Counted from the stretch's first letter, positions 24,338 through 33,977 are shown. The stretch: 64,000 bases of DNA from Paenibacillus rhizovicinus (GCF_010365285.1 NZ_CP048286.1:4993501-5057500); one strand, 5' to 3'. Translations and numbers: made by a program. Notes: generated by a model from the letters alone, not told the origin.

Positions 24338-25888
24338 ATGGAACGTCAGCAGGAAACATACATGATCGGCATCGATATCGGAACAACCAGCACGAAATCG
24401 GTGCTGTTCCGCGAAAATGGGGAAGTCGTCACGATGGCACACGAGGGTTATCCGCTCTACACGCCGACGCCGTCCATTGCGGAGCAAGACCCGGAGCATA
24501 TTTTCTCGGCGGTCGTCTCGACGGTGAAGCAAGTGATGGCGACGGCGAGAATCGAAGCGGGCGCGGTACTGCTCGCTTCGTTCAGCTCGGCGATGCACAG
24601 CGTCATTCCGATCGACGGAGCGGGCAATCCGCTCATGAATTGCCTGACCTGGGCGGACAATCGCAGCGCGGGCTGGTCGGCCAGACTGAAGGACGAAATG
24701 AACGGGCATGCGCTCTACCGGCGGACGGGCACGCCGATTCATCCGATGTCGCCGATTACGAAGCTGTTATGGCTGCGACACGACATGCCGGAAATCTTCA
24801 ATGCGGCGTGGAAATTCATCTCGATCAAGGAGTACGTGTTCGGCAAGCTGTTCGGTGAATACGTGATCGACCATTCCATCGCTTCCGCCACGGGGATGCT
24901 TAACCTCGAGAAGCTGGATTGGGACGCGGAGGCGCTGGACGTCGCGGGCATTGGGCCGGATCGGTTGTCGACGCTCGTGCCGACGACGCATGTCATGCGC
25001 GGCATGAAGCCGGAATACGCGGCCGTCATGGGCTTGCTGCCGGAGACGCCGTTCGTCGTTGGCGCGAGTGACGGCGTGCTGTCCAACCTCGGCGTGAATG
25101 CGATCGAGCCGGGCGTCGTCGCGGTAACGATCGGCACGAGCGGAGCGGTTCGCGCGGTCGTGGACAAGCCCGTGACGGATCCGAAGGGGCGTTATTTCTG
25201 TTACGCGCTGACGGCGGACAAGTGGGTGATCGGCGGGGCGGTCAATAACGGCGGCGTCATCTTCCGCTGGTTGAAGGATGAGCTTGGCGCTTCCGAGATC
25301 GAGACGGCCAAGCGTCTCGGCAAGGATCCGTACGATCTGCTGACGCAAATCATGGAGCGGGTGCGTCCCGGCTCGGACGGACTGCTGTTCCATCCGTATT
25401 TGACGGGGGAGCGGGCGCCGCTGTGGAATGCCGACGCGCGCGGCTCCTTCTTCGGGCTGACGCTGCACCACGGCAAGGAACATATGATGCGCGCCGTGCT
25501 GGAAGGCATCAATTATAATCTGTACGCGGTGCTGAAGGCGCTCGAGGAGACGACGGGCAAGCCGAAGCGCATCCATGCGACCGGCGGCTTCGCGCGTTCG
25601 GAGCTGTGGCGCCAAATGATGGCCGATATTTTCGATCAAGAAGTCGTCATTCCGGAGAGCTTCGAGAGCTCGTGCCTGGGCGCCGTCGTTCTGGGTCTGA
25701 TCGCGATCGGACGGGCGGATTCGTTCGATATGATTTCCCGTATGGTCGGAGCTACCCATGCGCACCGGCCAAACGAAAAAGCAGCAGCTCTGTATCAGAG
25801 GCTGCTGCCGATTTACTTGCGGATTGCCGATAAGCTGGAAGACGAGTACGCGAGCATCGCGGAATTCCAGCGGAGCCTTTTCAATTAA
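24338..25888 (+). CDS. gntK: Gluconokinase, FGGY family
   Basis: The 516-residue kinase phosphorylates D-gluconate to 6-phosphogluconate, feeding the pentose phosphate pathway. GIDIGTTSTKSVLF is the N-terminal phosphate-binding loop of FGGY kinases, TWADNRS and RTGTPIHPMSPITKL are as in Bacillus GntK, GASDGVLSNLGVNAIEPG and VTIGTSGAVR form the second phosphate site, and ATGGFARSELWRQMMADIF is the adenosine motif. Similarity to B. subtilis GntK as I recall it runs the full length. No gntR, gntP or gntZ is nearby, so it is separated from the usual gnt operon. Confidence 0.9.
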   Translation: MERQQETYMIGIDIGTTSTKSVLFRENGEVVTMAHEGYPLYTPTPSIAEQDPEHIFSAVVSTVKQVMATARIEAGAVLLASFSSAMHSVIPIDGAGNPLMNCLTWADNRSAGWSARLKDEMNGHALYRRTGTPIHPMSPITKLLWLRHDMPEIFNAAWKFISIKEYVFGKLFGEYVIDHSIASATGMLNLEKLDWDAEALDVAGIGPDRLSTLVPTTHVMRGMKPEYAAVMGLLPETPFVVGASDGVLSNLGVNAIEPGVVAVTIGTSGAVRAVVDKPVTDPKGRYFCYALTADKWVIGGAVNNGGVIFRWLKDELGASEIETAKRLGKDPYDLLTQIMERVRPGSDGLLFHPYLTGERAPLWNADARGSFFGLTLHHGKEHMMRAVLEGINYNLYAVLKALEETTGKPKRIHATGGFARSELWRQMMADIFDQEVVIPESFESSCLGAVVLGLIAIGRADSFDMISRMVGATHAHRPNEKAAALYQRLLPIYLRIADKLEDEYASIAEFQRSLFN

Positions 25889-25923
25889 GGCATGGATTAG
25901 GATTTCATCAATAGGGCGGGCTG

Positions 25924-26487
25924 CTAGCGTGTGCCGATATCGTGGTTGATCGCGATCATGCCGATGACCTGCGGCTTATCCGCGCTGCCCGCGAACCAAA
26001 TCTCTCCGTTGCCGACCATGACGCCTTGATAGTTGATGAACAATTGATCGAACGATTGGCTGGCAATGGCATTCCGGACTTGTTTCGTCATGATGGCATC
26101 GTATTGTTTGACGAATTCGCCCCTTGTCTGAATCAACTCGGTCCCGGACGCTCCGTTCACGCGCAGCGGGTACAGGATATGATTCGCGACTTCGGCCTTG
26201 TCGCCGCGGGCGATCGCCGCTTTCACTGCGCCAAAGACCTCTTGAAATTTTTTCGGATCGTCGATGCCCGCCGTCAGAAACGGATTCTCGCCCGCGCTTA
26301 ACTTGTCGGAGATGAGCAAGCCTGTCTTCACGGCCTTGTCTCCGGAATCGGCGGCGCTGTTATTGTCGGATGCGCTTCCGCAGCCAGCGCTCGCAAGCAA
26401 GGTTAGCGCTATGAGAACGGCCGATAGCAGCCGTGAACGTAAACGAACAGGGGCGAATCGCCCGGATGACGGTTCTTTCATTTGCAT
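25924..26487 (-). CDS. Putative lipoprotein
   Basis: A 187-residue exported protein of unknown function. The N-terminus has basic residues (RLRSR), a hydrophobic stretch and the lipobox SAGC at about 33-36, so it should be lipidated at Cys and held on the outer face of the membrane. After an Asn/Ser/Asp linker, the mature part has one domain with NHILYPLRVNG, TRGEFVKQYDAIM and a pair of aromatic-rich strands (GNGEIWFAG), a pattern I have seen in small exported proteins but cannot name. GAAAGGG precedes the start. It is divergent from the P450 gene. Confidence 0.75.
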   Translation of the reverse strand: MQMKEPSSGRFAPVRLRSRLLSAVLIALTLLASAGCGSASDNNSAADSGDKAVKTGLLISDKLSAGENPFLTAGIDDPKKFQEVFGAVKAAIARGDKAEVANHILYPLRVNGASGTELIQTRGEFVKQYDAIMTKQVRNAIASQSFDQLFINYQGVMVGNGEIWFAGSADKPQVIGMIAINHDIGTR

Positions 26488-26685
26488 ACACCCTTTCTTC
26501 TAACTCTAGCCTTTCACATTATGGACGAAGCGATACCTCGTAATGTTTCGCGGGCTCTTTATGAAAATAGTGGGTGCGCGACCAGGCAGGGGATCGGGAT
26601 TCGATGGTGAAGTAGTAAGAACCATCCTGTTCCGGGCACGAACGGACGGACGGAAATTCCGCCTATGCAAAGGGAAGTGTAGCTT

Positions 26686-27930
26686 GTGAGCATGCAGCAG
26701 CCGGCCTTCGGAAAGACCGATATTGCCTCCTGGTTTGGGACTTATTCGAATCGTTTGCATGATGATCCCTATCCGTTTTACGATTATTTGCTTGAACAAG
26801 AGCCCGTTCATTACATTGAAGAACGCTGGTTCTGGATCGTTTCGCGTTATGAGGACGTCAACCGGATCTTGAAGGATCCCGTATTCGTCCGCGAATACCG
26901 GAACGCCATGCCCGAAGGCACGGAAATTCCGGAACCTCCGCCGGAATGGAAGCCCGTCAACGAGCTGTTGAATAATTGGATGCTGCTTCGCGACGCGCCC
27001 GCCCATACGCGATTGCGCTCGTTGGTCAGCCATGCGTTCACCCCGAGAACGATGCAGCGGCTGAAAACGGGCATTCAAGAGATTGCGGACTATCTTGCGG
27101 ACCGCATGGAGGAAGAGGGGCGGCCTGACCTGATCGCCTCGTTCGCGTTTACGCTGCCGGTGATTGTCATTGCCGAGCTGCTCGGCGTGCCTCCCGAAGA
27201 CCGCGAGCTGTTCAAAGATTGGTCGCATGTGTTCGCCAAGGTGCTCGAAGGCTCCGACCAGACGCCGCAATTCGCGGAGCAGACCATGAAGGCGACAAGC
27301 GAGATTACCGAGTATTTCCGCCTGTTGATCGCGGAACGCCGAGCCGCTCCGCGCGAGGATATGATCAGCGATCTGCTTGCGGCGCAAGAGAAATCCGATG
27401 CGCTGACCGAACAGGAAATGATCGCGACCTGCGTATTGCTGCTCGTTGCCGGCCATGAAACGACCGTGAACCTGATCGGCAACGCCGTTCGTTTGCTGCT
27501 TACCCAGCCCGACCAGCATGCGCTGCTGTTGGAACGCCCCGAATTAATCGCCTCCGCAATCGAAGAAGTGCTGCGGTACGAGGGTCCGGTGCAGACGACA
27601 TCCCGCATCGCGTCCGCCGACTGCGAAATCGGCGGCAAGACGATTCCCCGGGGGCAGAGCGTCATCGTGATGCTTGGAGCAGCGAACCGCGATCCCGCCC
27701 AGTTCAATGACCCGAACCGGTTCGATATCGCTCGTCAGCCGAACCGTCATCTTGCGTTCGCGACCGGCGCTCATTTCTGTCTCGGCGCGCCGCTCGCGCG
27801 CTTGGAAGGCGAGATCGCCATCCGAACGCTGTTGAACCGGTTTCCGCATATGCGCCTTGCGGAGGACAGAGCTGATTGGCGCCCGAATATATTGTTCCGC
27901 GGGCTTCAGACGCTGCCCGTTATCGTCTAG
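26686..27930 (+). CDS. Cytochrome P450
   Basis: A 414-residue soluble bacterial P450, expected to hydroxylate a substrate using O2 and electrons from a ferredoxin or flavodoxin. The I-helix motif AGHETT (255-260), the ExxR of the K helix (EEVLR, 293-297) and the heme loop FATGAHFCLGAPLAR with Cys365 are complete. It resembles the CYP107 type. Start GTG 26686 has AAAGGGAAG about 10 bases upstream; ATG 26692 is an alternative. No redox partner gene is adjacent and the substrate is unknown. Confidence 0.92.
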   Translation: MSMQQPAFGKTDIASWFGTYSNRLHDDPYPFYDYLLEQEPVHYIEERWFWIVSRYEDVNRILKDPVFVREYRNAMPEGTEIPEPPPEWKPVNELLNNWMLLRDAPAHTRLRSLVSHAFTPRTMQRLKTGIQEIADYLADRMEEEGRPDLIASFAFTLPVIVIAELLGVPPEDRELFKDWSHVFAKVLEGSDQTPQFAEQTMKATSEITEYFRLLIAERRAAPREDMISDLLAAQEKSDALTEQEMIATCVLLLVAGHETTVNLIGNAVRLLLTQPDQHALLLERPELIASAIEEVLRYEGPVQTTSRIASADCEIGGKTIPRGQSVIVMLGAANRDPAQFNDPNRFDIARQPNRHLAFATGAHFCLGAPLARLEGEIAIRTLLNRFPHMRLAEDRADWRPNILFRGLQTLPVIV

Positions 27931-27959
27931 GAGATAGAAGCATGGAAAGAAGCAACGGC

Positions 27960-27995
27960 AAAAACACGCCGGTCGAGCTCGACCGGCGTGTTTTT
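27960..27995. terminator. Bidirectional terminator, 36-base palindrome
   Basis: A perfect palindrome with A5 at one end and T5 at the other, core CACGCCGGTCGAG and its inverse. It serves the P450 gene on the plus strand and the M42 peptidase gene on the minus strand. Confidence 0.92.
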
Positions 27996-28021
27996 GCGTT
28001 ATACGTTTCGAAGAACCTGCC

Positions 28022-29095
28022 TTAAGAGCGGTCGAGAATCGTCCGATAGGTCGACGCATCGCAGCTTGCCACGAGCTTCACGAGCAATTCCTTAGCCGCG
28101 TCGTAATCGTCGGTATGGAGCACGGAAGCGGACGTGTGGATGTAACGCGCGCATACTCCGATCACCGTCGACGGAATGCCGCTGCCCTGCGTATGGACGG
28201 CACCGGCGTCGGTACCGCCGGGCGATACGAAGTATTGATACGGAATCCCGTGGGTGGACGCCGTGTCCAGCACGTATTCGACCATGCCGCGATGTGTCAG
28301 CATCGTCGGGTCGTAGATGCGCAGCAGCGCCCCTTGCCCGAGCTGGCCGAAAGCGGACTTGTCGCCGTTCATGTCGTTGGCGGCGCTGGCGTCCATGGCG
28401 AAGAAGAGGTCCGGCTTGATCATGTTGGACGAGGTTCGCGCGCCGCGCAAACCGAGCTCCTCCTGCACCGTCGCGCCGGAGTAGAGCACGTTCGGCAGCT
28501 GCTTGCCCTGCAGTTCCTTCAACAGCTCGATGGCAAGCCCGACGCCGTAGCGGTTGTCCCAGGCTTTGGCCATGATTTTCTTCGGATTGGCCAGCGGCGT
28601 GAACGGACAGTACGGCACGGCCTGTTGGCCGATACGGACGCCGATCTCCAGCGCATGCGCTTTGCTGTCTGCGCCGATGTCGATATACATCCCCTTCACG
28701 TCGAGCGGCTTGCCGCGGGCCGCCTCATCGAGCAGATGAACGGGCGTCGTGCCGATGATGCCGACGAGCGGCCCGTTGTCCGTCATCACTTGAATGCGCT
28801 GCGCCGGCAGCACTTGGCTGAACCAGCCGCCCAGCGTCTGGAAGCGAAGCATTCCGTTCTCGGTAATGCCGGTGATCAAGAAGCCTACCTCGTCCAGATG
28901 GCCCGCCGCCATGATGACAGGCCCTTTCTCGTCACCGCGCAGCACGCCGAAGATACTTCCCAGCCGGTCCTGCACGATCTCGTTCGTATATTTCTCCAAT
29001 TCACCGCGGACAAAACCGCGCAGCTCCCGCTCGAAGCCGGATGCTGCTTGGAAGTCCGTCAACGTTCGGAACAGCTCCATCGTTTCTTGATTCAT
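28022..29095 (-). CDS. M42 family aminopeptidase
   Basis: A 357-residue cytoplasmic metallopeptidase of the glutamyl-aminopeptidase/deblocking type, usually a dodecameric shell. The metal and catalytic residues are seen in [10 protein letters not shown] (His, Asp), [11 protein letters not shown] (bridging Asp), [11 protein letters not shown] (Glu pair), FAMDAS (Asp) and [11 protein letters not shown] (His). The start ATG at 29095 suits the family. Promoter at 29149-29177 on the minus strand. It is sometimes annotated as endoglucanase M by error; the peptidase assignment is better. Confidence 0.9.
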   Translation of the reverse strand: MNQETMELFRTLTDFQAASGFERELRGFVRGELEKYTNEIVQDRLGSIFGVLRGDEKGPVIMAAGHLDEVGFLITGITENGMLRFQTLGGWFSQVLPAQRIQVMTDNGPLVGIIGTTPVHLLDEAARGKPLDVKGMYIDIGADSKAHALEIGVRIGQQAVPYCPFTPLANPKKIMAKAWDNRYGVGLAIELLKELQGKQLPNVLYSGATVQEELGLRGARTSSNMIKPDLFFAMDASAANDMNGDKSAFGQLGQGALLRIYDPTMLTHRGMVEYVLDTASTHGIPYQYFVSPGGTDAGAVHTQGSGIPSTVIGVCARYIHTSASVLHTDDYDAAKELLVKLVASCDASTYRTILDRS

Positions 29096-29148
29096 TTTGG
29101 ATTCCTCGCAATCGTTTGGAAATTCGTTCGGGCCTTTCAGCTCACCTT

Positions 29149-29177
29149 ATTTTACCGTCTTTCGGCACCGGGGTAAA
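29149..29177 (-). promoter_or_regulatory. Promoter of the M42 peptidase gene
   Basis: On the minus strand TTTACC (29172-29177), a 17-base spacer and TAAAAT (29149-29154). Confidence 0.65.
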
Positions 29178-29265
29178 TCCGCGCCGCACTTGTATGCCGT
29201 CAACGGCTGTTTCATGCAACATTTATTGGAAAAAGCGCGTACTACAAGCTAAAGGAGGCGATGGA

Positions 29266-30039
29266 ATGCTGCTTAGCGCGATTCGCAAGCTGCCGGGATT
29301 GCCCTTGCTTGTCGGGCTGCCGGTCGCGATCGACGGCTTATCCGTTCTCGTCGGAATTCTTATGAACGGCTTTCACGGCAGTTCGCATCTGACCTTCAAG
29401 TTTGCGCTGCAGATGGGCATGCCCTCCATCAGCGCCGTGGCGGAGCAGCGGTTTATGGCGGGTACCGTGCAATTGAACGCCGGCGGGGGCATTCATGCAG
29501 GAAGCGTGGCATCGGTGCTTCTCGTCCTGCTCGGATTCCTGCTCATTCAAGCTTTCTTCCAAGGCGGGTATATCGGTCTGCTTCGCGAAGCGGTCCATGA
29601 GCGGCCGATCTCCCTGGGCGTATTCGGCAAGTACGGCCGGCGCTTCTTCGGCCGAATGCTGCTGCTGAACCTGCTTGTGCTCGGGCTGATGCTGATCGGA
29701 GGCAGTCTGGCGTTCGTCGTCCTGCATGGCGCGGGCGCGGTTATCAGCTTGGTGGCTTTTCTCATTCTCCGCGTGTGGTTCGTGTATCTGGAATTTACGC
29801 TCGTCGCCGAGAACTGCACCATCGTTCAAGCATTCCCCCGCGCGCTTCGGGCTTTCCGCAATCGTACCGGCGCGACGGCGAGCCTCATCGTTAAAGCCGT
29901 TCTGCTGAATGTGCTGTTCGGACTATTGATCAATGCGGTGTGGGTATCGTTAATCTTCTTCCTGCTTCTTTTCTTATATGACTATATCTTCGCGGGCATG
30001 CAGCTTGCCTTCATGGAAGAATACGAGCGGATCCGCTGA
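29266..30039 (+). CDS. Polytopic membrane protein of unknown function
   Basis: A 257-residue protein with about five to six hydrophobic segments, including LLVGLPVAIDGLSVLVGILM near the start and a Val/Leu-rich pair in the middle. It contains IQAFFQGGYIGLLREAV and ends in a helix plus MEEYERIR. I do not recognise a named family. The ATG at 29266 follows AAAGGAGG by 7 bases; the frame is open further upstream over the M42 promoter but without a site. Divergent from the M42 peptidase gene and closed by a strong terminator. Confidence 0.75.
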   Translation: MLLSAIRKLPGLPLLVGLPVAIDGLSVLVGILMNGFHGSSHLTFKFALQMGMPSISAVAEQRFMAGTVQLNAGGGIHAGSVASVLLVLLGFLLIQAFFQGGYIGLLREAVHERPISLGVFGKYGRRFFGRMLLLNLLVLGLMLIGGSLAFVVLHGAGAVISLVAFLILRVWFVYLEFTLVAENCTIVQAFPRALRAFRNRTGATASLIVKAVLLNVLFGLLINAVWVSLIFFLLLFLYDYIFAGMQLAFMEEYERIR

Positions 30040-30089
30040 TTCGCGCGAGGCGGAGGAAGGTTCGCTTCATCGACAGCGGGATAACAGAG

Positions 30090-30123
30090 AAAGAGCTCCG
30101 TCCCGATCGGGACGGAGCTCTTT
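30090..30123. terminator. Bidirectional terminator, 34-base palindrome
   Basis: AAAGAGCTCCGTCCCGA (30090-30106) and its perfect inverse (30107-30123) lie between convergent genes. Confidence 0.88.
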
Positions 30124-30200
30124 GCTGTTCTGGACTGCACTGAACCGAGTGCGCTGAACGGTTCTAAACGGTTCTGCGACTGCCGTCTTACCCGCTTCCG

Positions 30201-30650
30201 TTACTTGCCGACGAATACCCGGGATCCGTTGTCCCCGCTGTACGGCGGAGCATTCGGAGCCGTCACGTAGCAAATGATCAATTTGTACGATTTGCCCGTT
30301 TGGATAGGCTGCTTGAACGTCAGGATAAAGCTCGTACTCGATGTATCCGCCGACGTAATGGTTACTCGGTCGGCGGTCAACGCGTTTCCGGGACCGACGC
30401 TGTCGTTCATGCCGAGCGTGGCGATACCGGTTGGCATCGTTTCGCTCATGCTTTGAATCCAGTAATTGGCCGGTGTCGTTCCTTTGGTCCCATCGACCGG
30501 TTGGTCGTACGTCACCTTCAGTTGATTGGCCGACAACTGCTGAACGTCCTTCAGCATGGGGATGGTTTCAGCGCTCGCGTCATGCGGCAGTGCGATCGCA
30601 AACAACATTGCGAGCATGCAGGCGATTGCAATTTTCATCATGGTTTTCAA
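30201..30650 (-). CDS. Small secreted protein, Ig-like fold possible
   Basis: A 149-residue product with a signal peptide (KTMMKIAIACMLAMLFAIAL, likely cut after ASA) and a single short domain. The mature part, with QQLSANQLKVTYDQPVDG and later TSFILTFKQPIQTGKSYKL, resembles the Ig-like repeats of S-layer and other Bacillus surface proteins, which open with a comparison of 'expected' strands of this kind. The start is TTG at 30650, nine bases from AGGAGGAG; the ATGs at 30641 and 30638 are further than ideal. Function unknown. Confidence 0.7.
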   Translation of the reverse strand: MKTMMKIAIACMLAMLFAIALPHDASAETIPMLKDVQQLSANQLKVTYDQPVDGTKGTTPANYWIQSMSETMPTGIATLGMNDSVGPGNALTADRVTITSADTSSTSFILTFKQPIQTGKSYKLIICYVTAPNAPPYSGDNGSRVFVGK

Positions 30651-30749
30651 CGTGGGTTACTCCTCCTGTACATCCATTATTAAGGACATGTTACGTCTAG
30701 AAGAGCTTTTCCCTTAATTGCGAGAACTATGCGTTCTAATGCCCGACGC

Positions 30750-30793
30750 AAAAAAGAACCTTCTCATCCGCGCGTACGCGGACTTGAAGGTTC
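30750..30793 (-). terminator. Terminator of the BAX-inhibitor family gene
   Basis: GAACCTTC (30756-30763) and GAAGGTTC (30786-30793) pair around an inner TCCGCG/CGCGGA stem, with a run of six A (30750-30755) that is a T-run on the minus strand. Confidence 0.82.
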
Positions 30794-30820
30794 ATGCGAG
30801 CTTGTTTCATAGAGACGTAA

Positions 30821-31564
30821 TTATCTGCTCCGCAGCTTCGAAAGCAGGCGGAGAATTTCAACGTACAGCCAGACGAGCGTGACGATCAGGCCGAATGCGC
30901 CGTACCATTCCATATATTTCGGTGCTCCGCGATCTGCGCCCTGTTCGATGAAATCGAAATCCAGCACGAGGTTAAGAGCCGCGACGACGACGATGACAAG
31001 CGAGATGCCGACGCCGATCAGCGTATTGTCATGCAGGTAGGGAACGGTCACGTTGAACATGTTCAGCACCATGCTCGCTAAGTAGACGAGCGCGATGCCG
31101 GCCGTTGCGGCGAATACGCCGAGCTTGAAGTTCTCGGTCGCGCGGATAATCCGCGTCTTGTAAGCGACGAGCAGGGCGAAGAACACGCACATCGTAATAA
31201 GGGCCGCCTGCATCGTGATGCCGCCGTACGCTTGCTCGTAATTCGCGCTTAGCCCGCCCAGGAATGCGCCTTCGAGCGCCGCGTAGACCGGTACCAGAAA
31301 CGGTGCCGTACGGGGTTTGAAGCTGATAATCAATGCGCAAATCAATCCGCCGATAGCCCCGCCGATCACGTAAGGCATGACATCGTTGCCTTTGAAATAC
31401 ATGTTCCACGTCGCGAATGCCGCCCCGAGCAGCACGGCAAGCGTGATGAACGTTTTGTTCACCGTTCCGTCGATCGTCATCCGGTCCGCGCCCGAATACG
31501 AACCATGGCCTGAACGCTCGAAGGTCTTGTCGTTCAAGGTTGGATTGCCGCTTCTACCTAGCAT
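30821..31564 (-). CDS. BAX inhibitor-1/YccA family membrane protein
   Basis: A 248-residue protein with seven predicted membrane helices. The order is a polar N-terminus, YVIGGAIGGLICALI, FLVPVYAALEGAFLGGLSA (a typical family motif), further helices and an end LVTLVWLYVEILRLLSKL. Members are found in many Bacilli and in some relatives carry proton-sensitive calcium leak; the bacterial role is not settled. ATG 31564 follows GGGGTG by 7 bases; the longer upstream frame is not conserved. An extended -10 lies at 31596-31604. Confidence 0.85.
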   Translation of the reverse strand: MLGRSGNPTLNDKTFERSGHGSYSGADRMTIDGTVNKTFITLAVLLGAAFATWNMYFKGNDVMPYVIGGAIGGLICALIISFKPRTAPFLVPVYAALEGAFLGGLSANYEQAYGGITMQAALITMCVFFALLVAYKTRIIRATENFKLGVFAATAGIALVYLASMVLNMFNVTVPYLHDNTLIGVGISLVIVVVAALNLVLDFDFIEQGADRGAPKYMEWYGAFGLIVTLVWLYVEILRLLSKLRSR

Positions 31565-31595
31565 GCATGAACACCCCATCGTCGATTTTTTACCA

Positions 31596-31604
31596 ATTAT
31601 AGCA
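31596..31604 (-). promoter_or_regulatory. Extended -10 promoter of the BAX-inhibitor gene
   Basis: On the minus strand TGC directly precedes a perfect TATAAT (31596-31601). The -35 is poor, as is common with extended -10 promoters. Confidence 0.6.
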
Positions 31605-31734
31605 TATGTTCGTCCCATACAAACATGCCATGTCCATCGGATTACCCCTGTAAACAAGACGATTACCCTATACTTGTGACTTTTCGCGGCCGTTATAGTT
31701 AGCTTGTGAGACGGCTTAGCAGCGGAAGAGGGGG

Positions 31735-32505
31735 ATGAAGTTGGAACGGAAAGTAGCATTGGTAACCGGGTCAGGCAGAGGAATCGGCAGTGGGATCGCG
31801 TTGGCTTTTGCCAGGGCGGGGTATGACGTATGCGTCAATTACAACCGCAGCGCGGAAGGCGCGGAAGCGGTCGTGCAGGATATTCGCGCCATGGGCATGC
31901 GGGCAGAGGCCGTGCAGGCGGATATCTCGACGATCGACGGGGTAGACAAGCTGTTCGACGGCTTCCGTGCATCGTTCGACCGGCTGGACGTGTCCGTAGC
32001 CAATTCCGGCATTACGAGGATGAAGCCGTTTCTGGAGACGACGCCGGAGCTGTTCGACGAAGTGATGAACACCGATCTGAAAGGACTGTACTTCTGCTCG
32101 CAACGCGCGGCACGCATCATGGCGGAACAGGGAACGAAGGGCGCGCTTATCCATATCAGCTCCAATCATACGGAGGGCACGTGGTCGAACGCGACGGTGT
32201 ACGCCGCGGCGAAGGCTGCGGTCAATAAGCTGACGAAGAACATGGCGCTCGATCTGGCCCCTTACGGCATCCGCGTCATCGGGATCGCTCCCGGCTATAC
32301 CGCGCTCGGCGAGCCGAGGGACGAACGGGCGCGCGCGGGCAGAGAACGCATCTCGTCGCATATTCCGCTTGGCCGTTTCGCGACGACCGACGAGGTCGGC
32401 GAAGCAGCCGTGTTCCTCGCCTCCGACAAGGCGGGCTATATGACGGGAACGACGATGTTCATGGACGGCGGCGCGCTGCTGCCGGTGTGGGCTGACAAAG
32501 CATAA
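31735..32505 (+). CDS. Short-chain dehydrogenase/reductase
   Basis: A 256-residue classical SDR using NAD(P)(H). The cofactor loop is TGSGRGIG (11-18), the catalytic serine is in HISSNH, and the catalytic YxxxK is in VYAAAKAAVNKL. The C-terminal GTTMFMDGG segment is typical. GGAAGAGGGGG precedes the ATG. The next gene encodes a galactonate-dehydratase-like enzyme 84 bases on, so a sugar or sugar-acid substrate is likely. The exact one is unknown. Confidence 0.88.
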   Translation: MKLERKVALVTGSGRGIGSGIALAFARAGYDVCVNYNRSAEGAEAVVQDIRAMGMRAEAVQADISTIDGVDKLFDGFRASFDRLDVSVANSGITRMKPFLETTPELFDEVMNTDLKGLYFCSQRAARIMAEQGTKGALIHISSNHTEGTWSNATVYAAAKAAVNKLTKNMALDLAPYGIRVIGIAPGYTALGEPRDERARAGRERISSHIPLGRFATTDEVGEAAVFLASDKAGYMTGTTMFMDGGALLPVWADKA

Positions 32506-32510
32506 GGCGC

Positions 32511-32532
32511 AACGAACGTAACGAACGTAACG
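32511..32532 (+). repeat. Short tandem repeat AACGAACGT
   Basis: Two full copies plus part of a third, between the SDR gene and the dehydratase gene. Confidence 0.7.
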
Positions 32533-32589
32533 ATTGCCGAGGATGGGTTCCGGGACGACAACGAAATCACAGGAGGAGACGAATACGAT

Positions 32590-33723
32590 ATGAAAATCAC
32601 CGATATGAAGCTGTACCATGTGAAGCCGCGGTGGCTGTTTCTGAAGATCGAAACCGACGAGGGCATTTGCGGATGGGGCGAGCCGATCGTGGAAGGCCGC
32701 GCCCTCACCGTCGCAACGGCTGTGGAAGAATTGAAACGGTATCTGATCGGCGAAGACCCGCTGCGTATCGAGCACCATTGGCAGGTCATGTACCGGGGAT
32801 CGTTCTACCGCGGCGGACCTGTTCTTGTAAGCGCAATCAGCGGCATCGAGCAGGCGCTGTGGGACATCAAGGGCAAGTATTACAATATGCCCGTTTATGA
32901 AATGCTCGGCGGCAAAGTCCGCGAATCGATCCGCATGTACAGCCATTGCGGCGGGGCAACGCCAAGCGACATCGGCGCGAACGCGAAGAAGAAGATGGAA
33001 GCGGGCTTCACCGCGATCAAGATCGGCGTCGACGCGCCGGTGCGCCACGTCGACTCTCTCGCTTTCGTCGAGAACGTGACGGCAAGATTCGCGGCTATCC
33101 GCGAGGCGGCGGGCAGCGAGCTCGACGTCGCGATCGATTTCCACGGGCGCGTCAGCCCGGCCATGTCGATCCGGCTTGCGGCCGCGCTGGAGCCGTATTA
33201 TCCGATGTTCATCGAGGAGCCTTGCTTGCCGGAGAACGTGGATTCCTTGCTGCGCGTCGCGCAGTCGACGAGCATTCCGATCGCTTCGGGCGAGCGGCTG
33301 TTCACCCGCTGGGGCTTCCGCGAGGCGCTGGAGAAAGGCGCTATCGCGATCGTGCAGCCGGATCTGTGCCATGCCGGCGGTATCTTCGAGGGCCGCAAAA
33401 TCGCCGCGATGGCCGAAACGTATTACGCCTCCATCGCGCCGCATAATCCGCTCGGACCGATCTCGCTCGCTTCTTGCTTGCAGCTCGATGCTTGCACGCC
33501 GAACTTCCTCATCCAAGAGCATCCGTCAATGGCGGAGAAATGGGATCTCGGCGAAGGCTATCTGAAGAATCCATTCCAGATCGTGAACGGCAGCATTGCG
33601 GTGCCGCAGGGCCCGGGTCTGGGCATCGAAATCAACGAGGAAATGTTGATCGAGCGCAGCCATGCCGGCGAATGGGACACGCCTCGTCTGGCTTACGAAG
33701 ACGGTTCGTTCGCGGAGTGGTAA
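32590..33723 (+). CDS. Enolase-superfamily dehydratase, galactonate-dehydratase-like
   Basis: A 377-residue member of the mandelate racemase/muconate lactonizing group, close in size and layout to D-galactonate dehydratase (DgoD), which converts D-galactonate to 2-keto-3-deoxygalactonate. The N-terminal capping domain includes WGEPIVEGRA. The barrel domain has metal ligands in VAIDFHGRV, FIEEPCLP and ASGERLF, and the catalytic histidine in IAPHNPLGPIS. The neighbouring SDR and the GH42 gene nearby support a galactose-related route. Enolase-superfamily substrates are hard to call from sequence, so the name is tentative. Confidence 0.8.
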   Translation: MKITDMKLYHVKPRWLFLKIETDEGICGWGEPIVEGRALTVATAVEELKRYLIGEDPLRIEHHWQVMYRGSFYRGGPVLVSAISGIEQALWDIKGKYYNMPVYEMLGGKVRESIRMYSHCGGATPSDIGANAKKKMEAGFTAIKIGVDAPVRHVDSLAFVENVTARFAAIREAAGSELDVAIDFHGRVSPAMSIRLAAALEPYYPMFIEEPCLPENVDSLLRVAQSTSIPIASGERLFTRWGFREALEKGAIAIVQPDLCHAGGIFEGRKIAAMAETYYASIAPHNPLGPISLASCLQLDACTPNFLIQEHPSMAEKWDLGEGYLKNPFQIVNGSIAVPQGPGLGIEINEEMLIERSHAGEWDTPRLAYEDGSFAEW

Positions 33724-33793
33724 GGGAGAAGTCCAGCATCGAATAATGTGATGCATACGCATCACATCACATAGCTACGGGGCAGTTCGAGCT

Positions 33794-33828
33794 GTCCCCG
33801 GTGCGCATCAGCGCCGGGGACGGCTCTT
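33794..33828 (+). terminator. Intrinsic terminator after the dehydratase gene
   Basis: GTCCCCGG (33794-33801) pairs with CCGGGGAC (33814-33821), with an inner GCGC stem, followed by a short GGCTCTTT. Confidence 0.7.
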
Positions 33829-33900
33829 TGTGCTGCGGCTGACCGCGTCCAGAACGAACAACATGTCTCGTTTGACGGGTGAAAACAGCGTTATCGAAGC

Positions 33901-33929
33901 TTACCGCGGCCACGCCGATTCGCTATAAT
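33901..33929 (+). promoter_or_regulatory. Possible promoter of the GH42 gene
   Basis: A perfect TATAAT (33924-33929) with a poor -35 (TTACCG, 33901-33906) at 17 bases. It lies about 50 bases before the start codon. The weak -35 would suit a promoter that needs an activator. Confidence 0.45.
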
Positions 33930-33977
33930 GCCAGGTGCGCAGCAGTTTATACGTTCGAAAACGGGGAGGAAACACGA

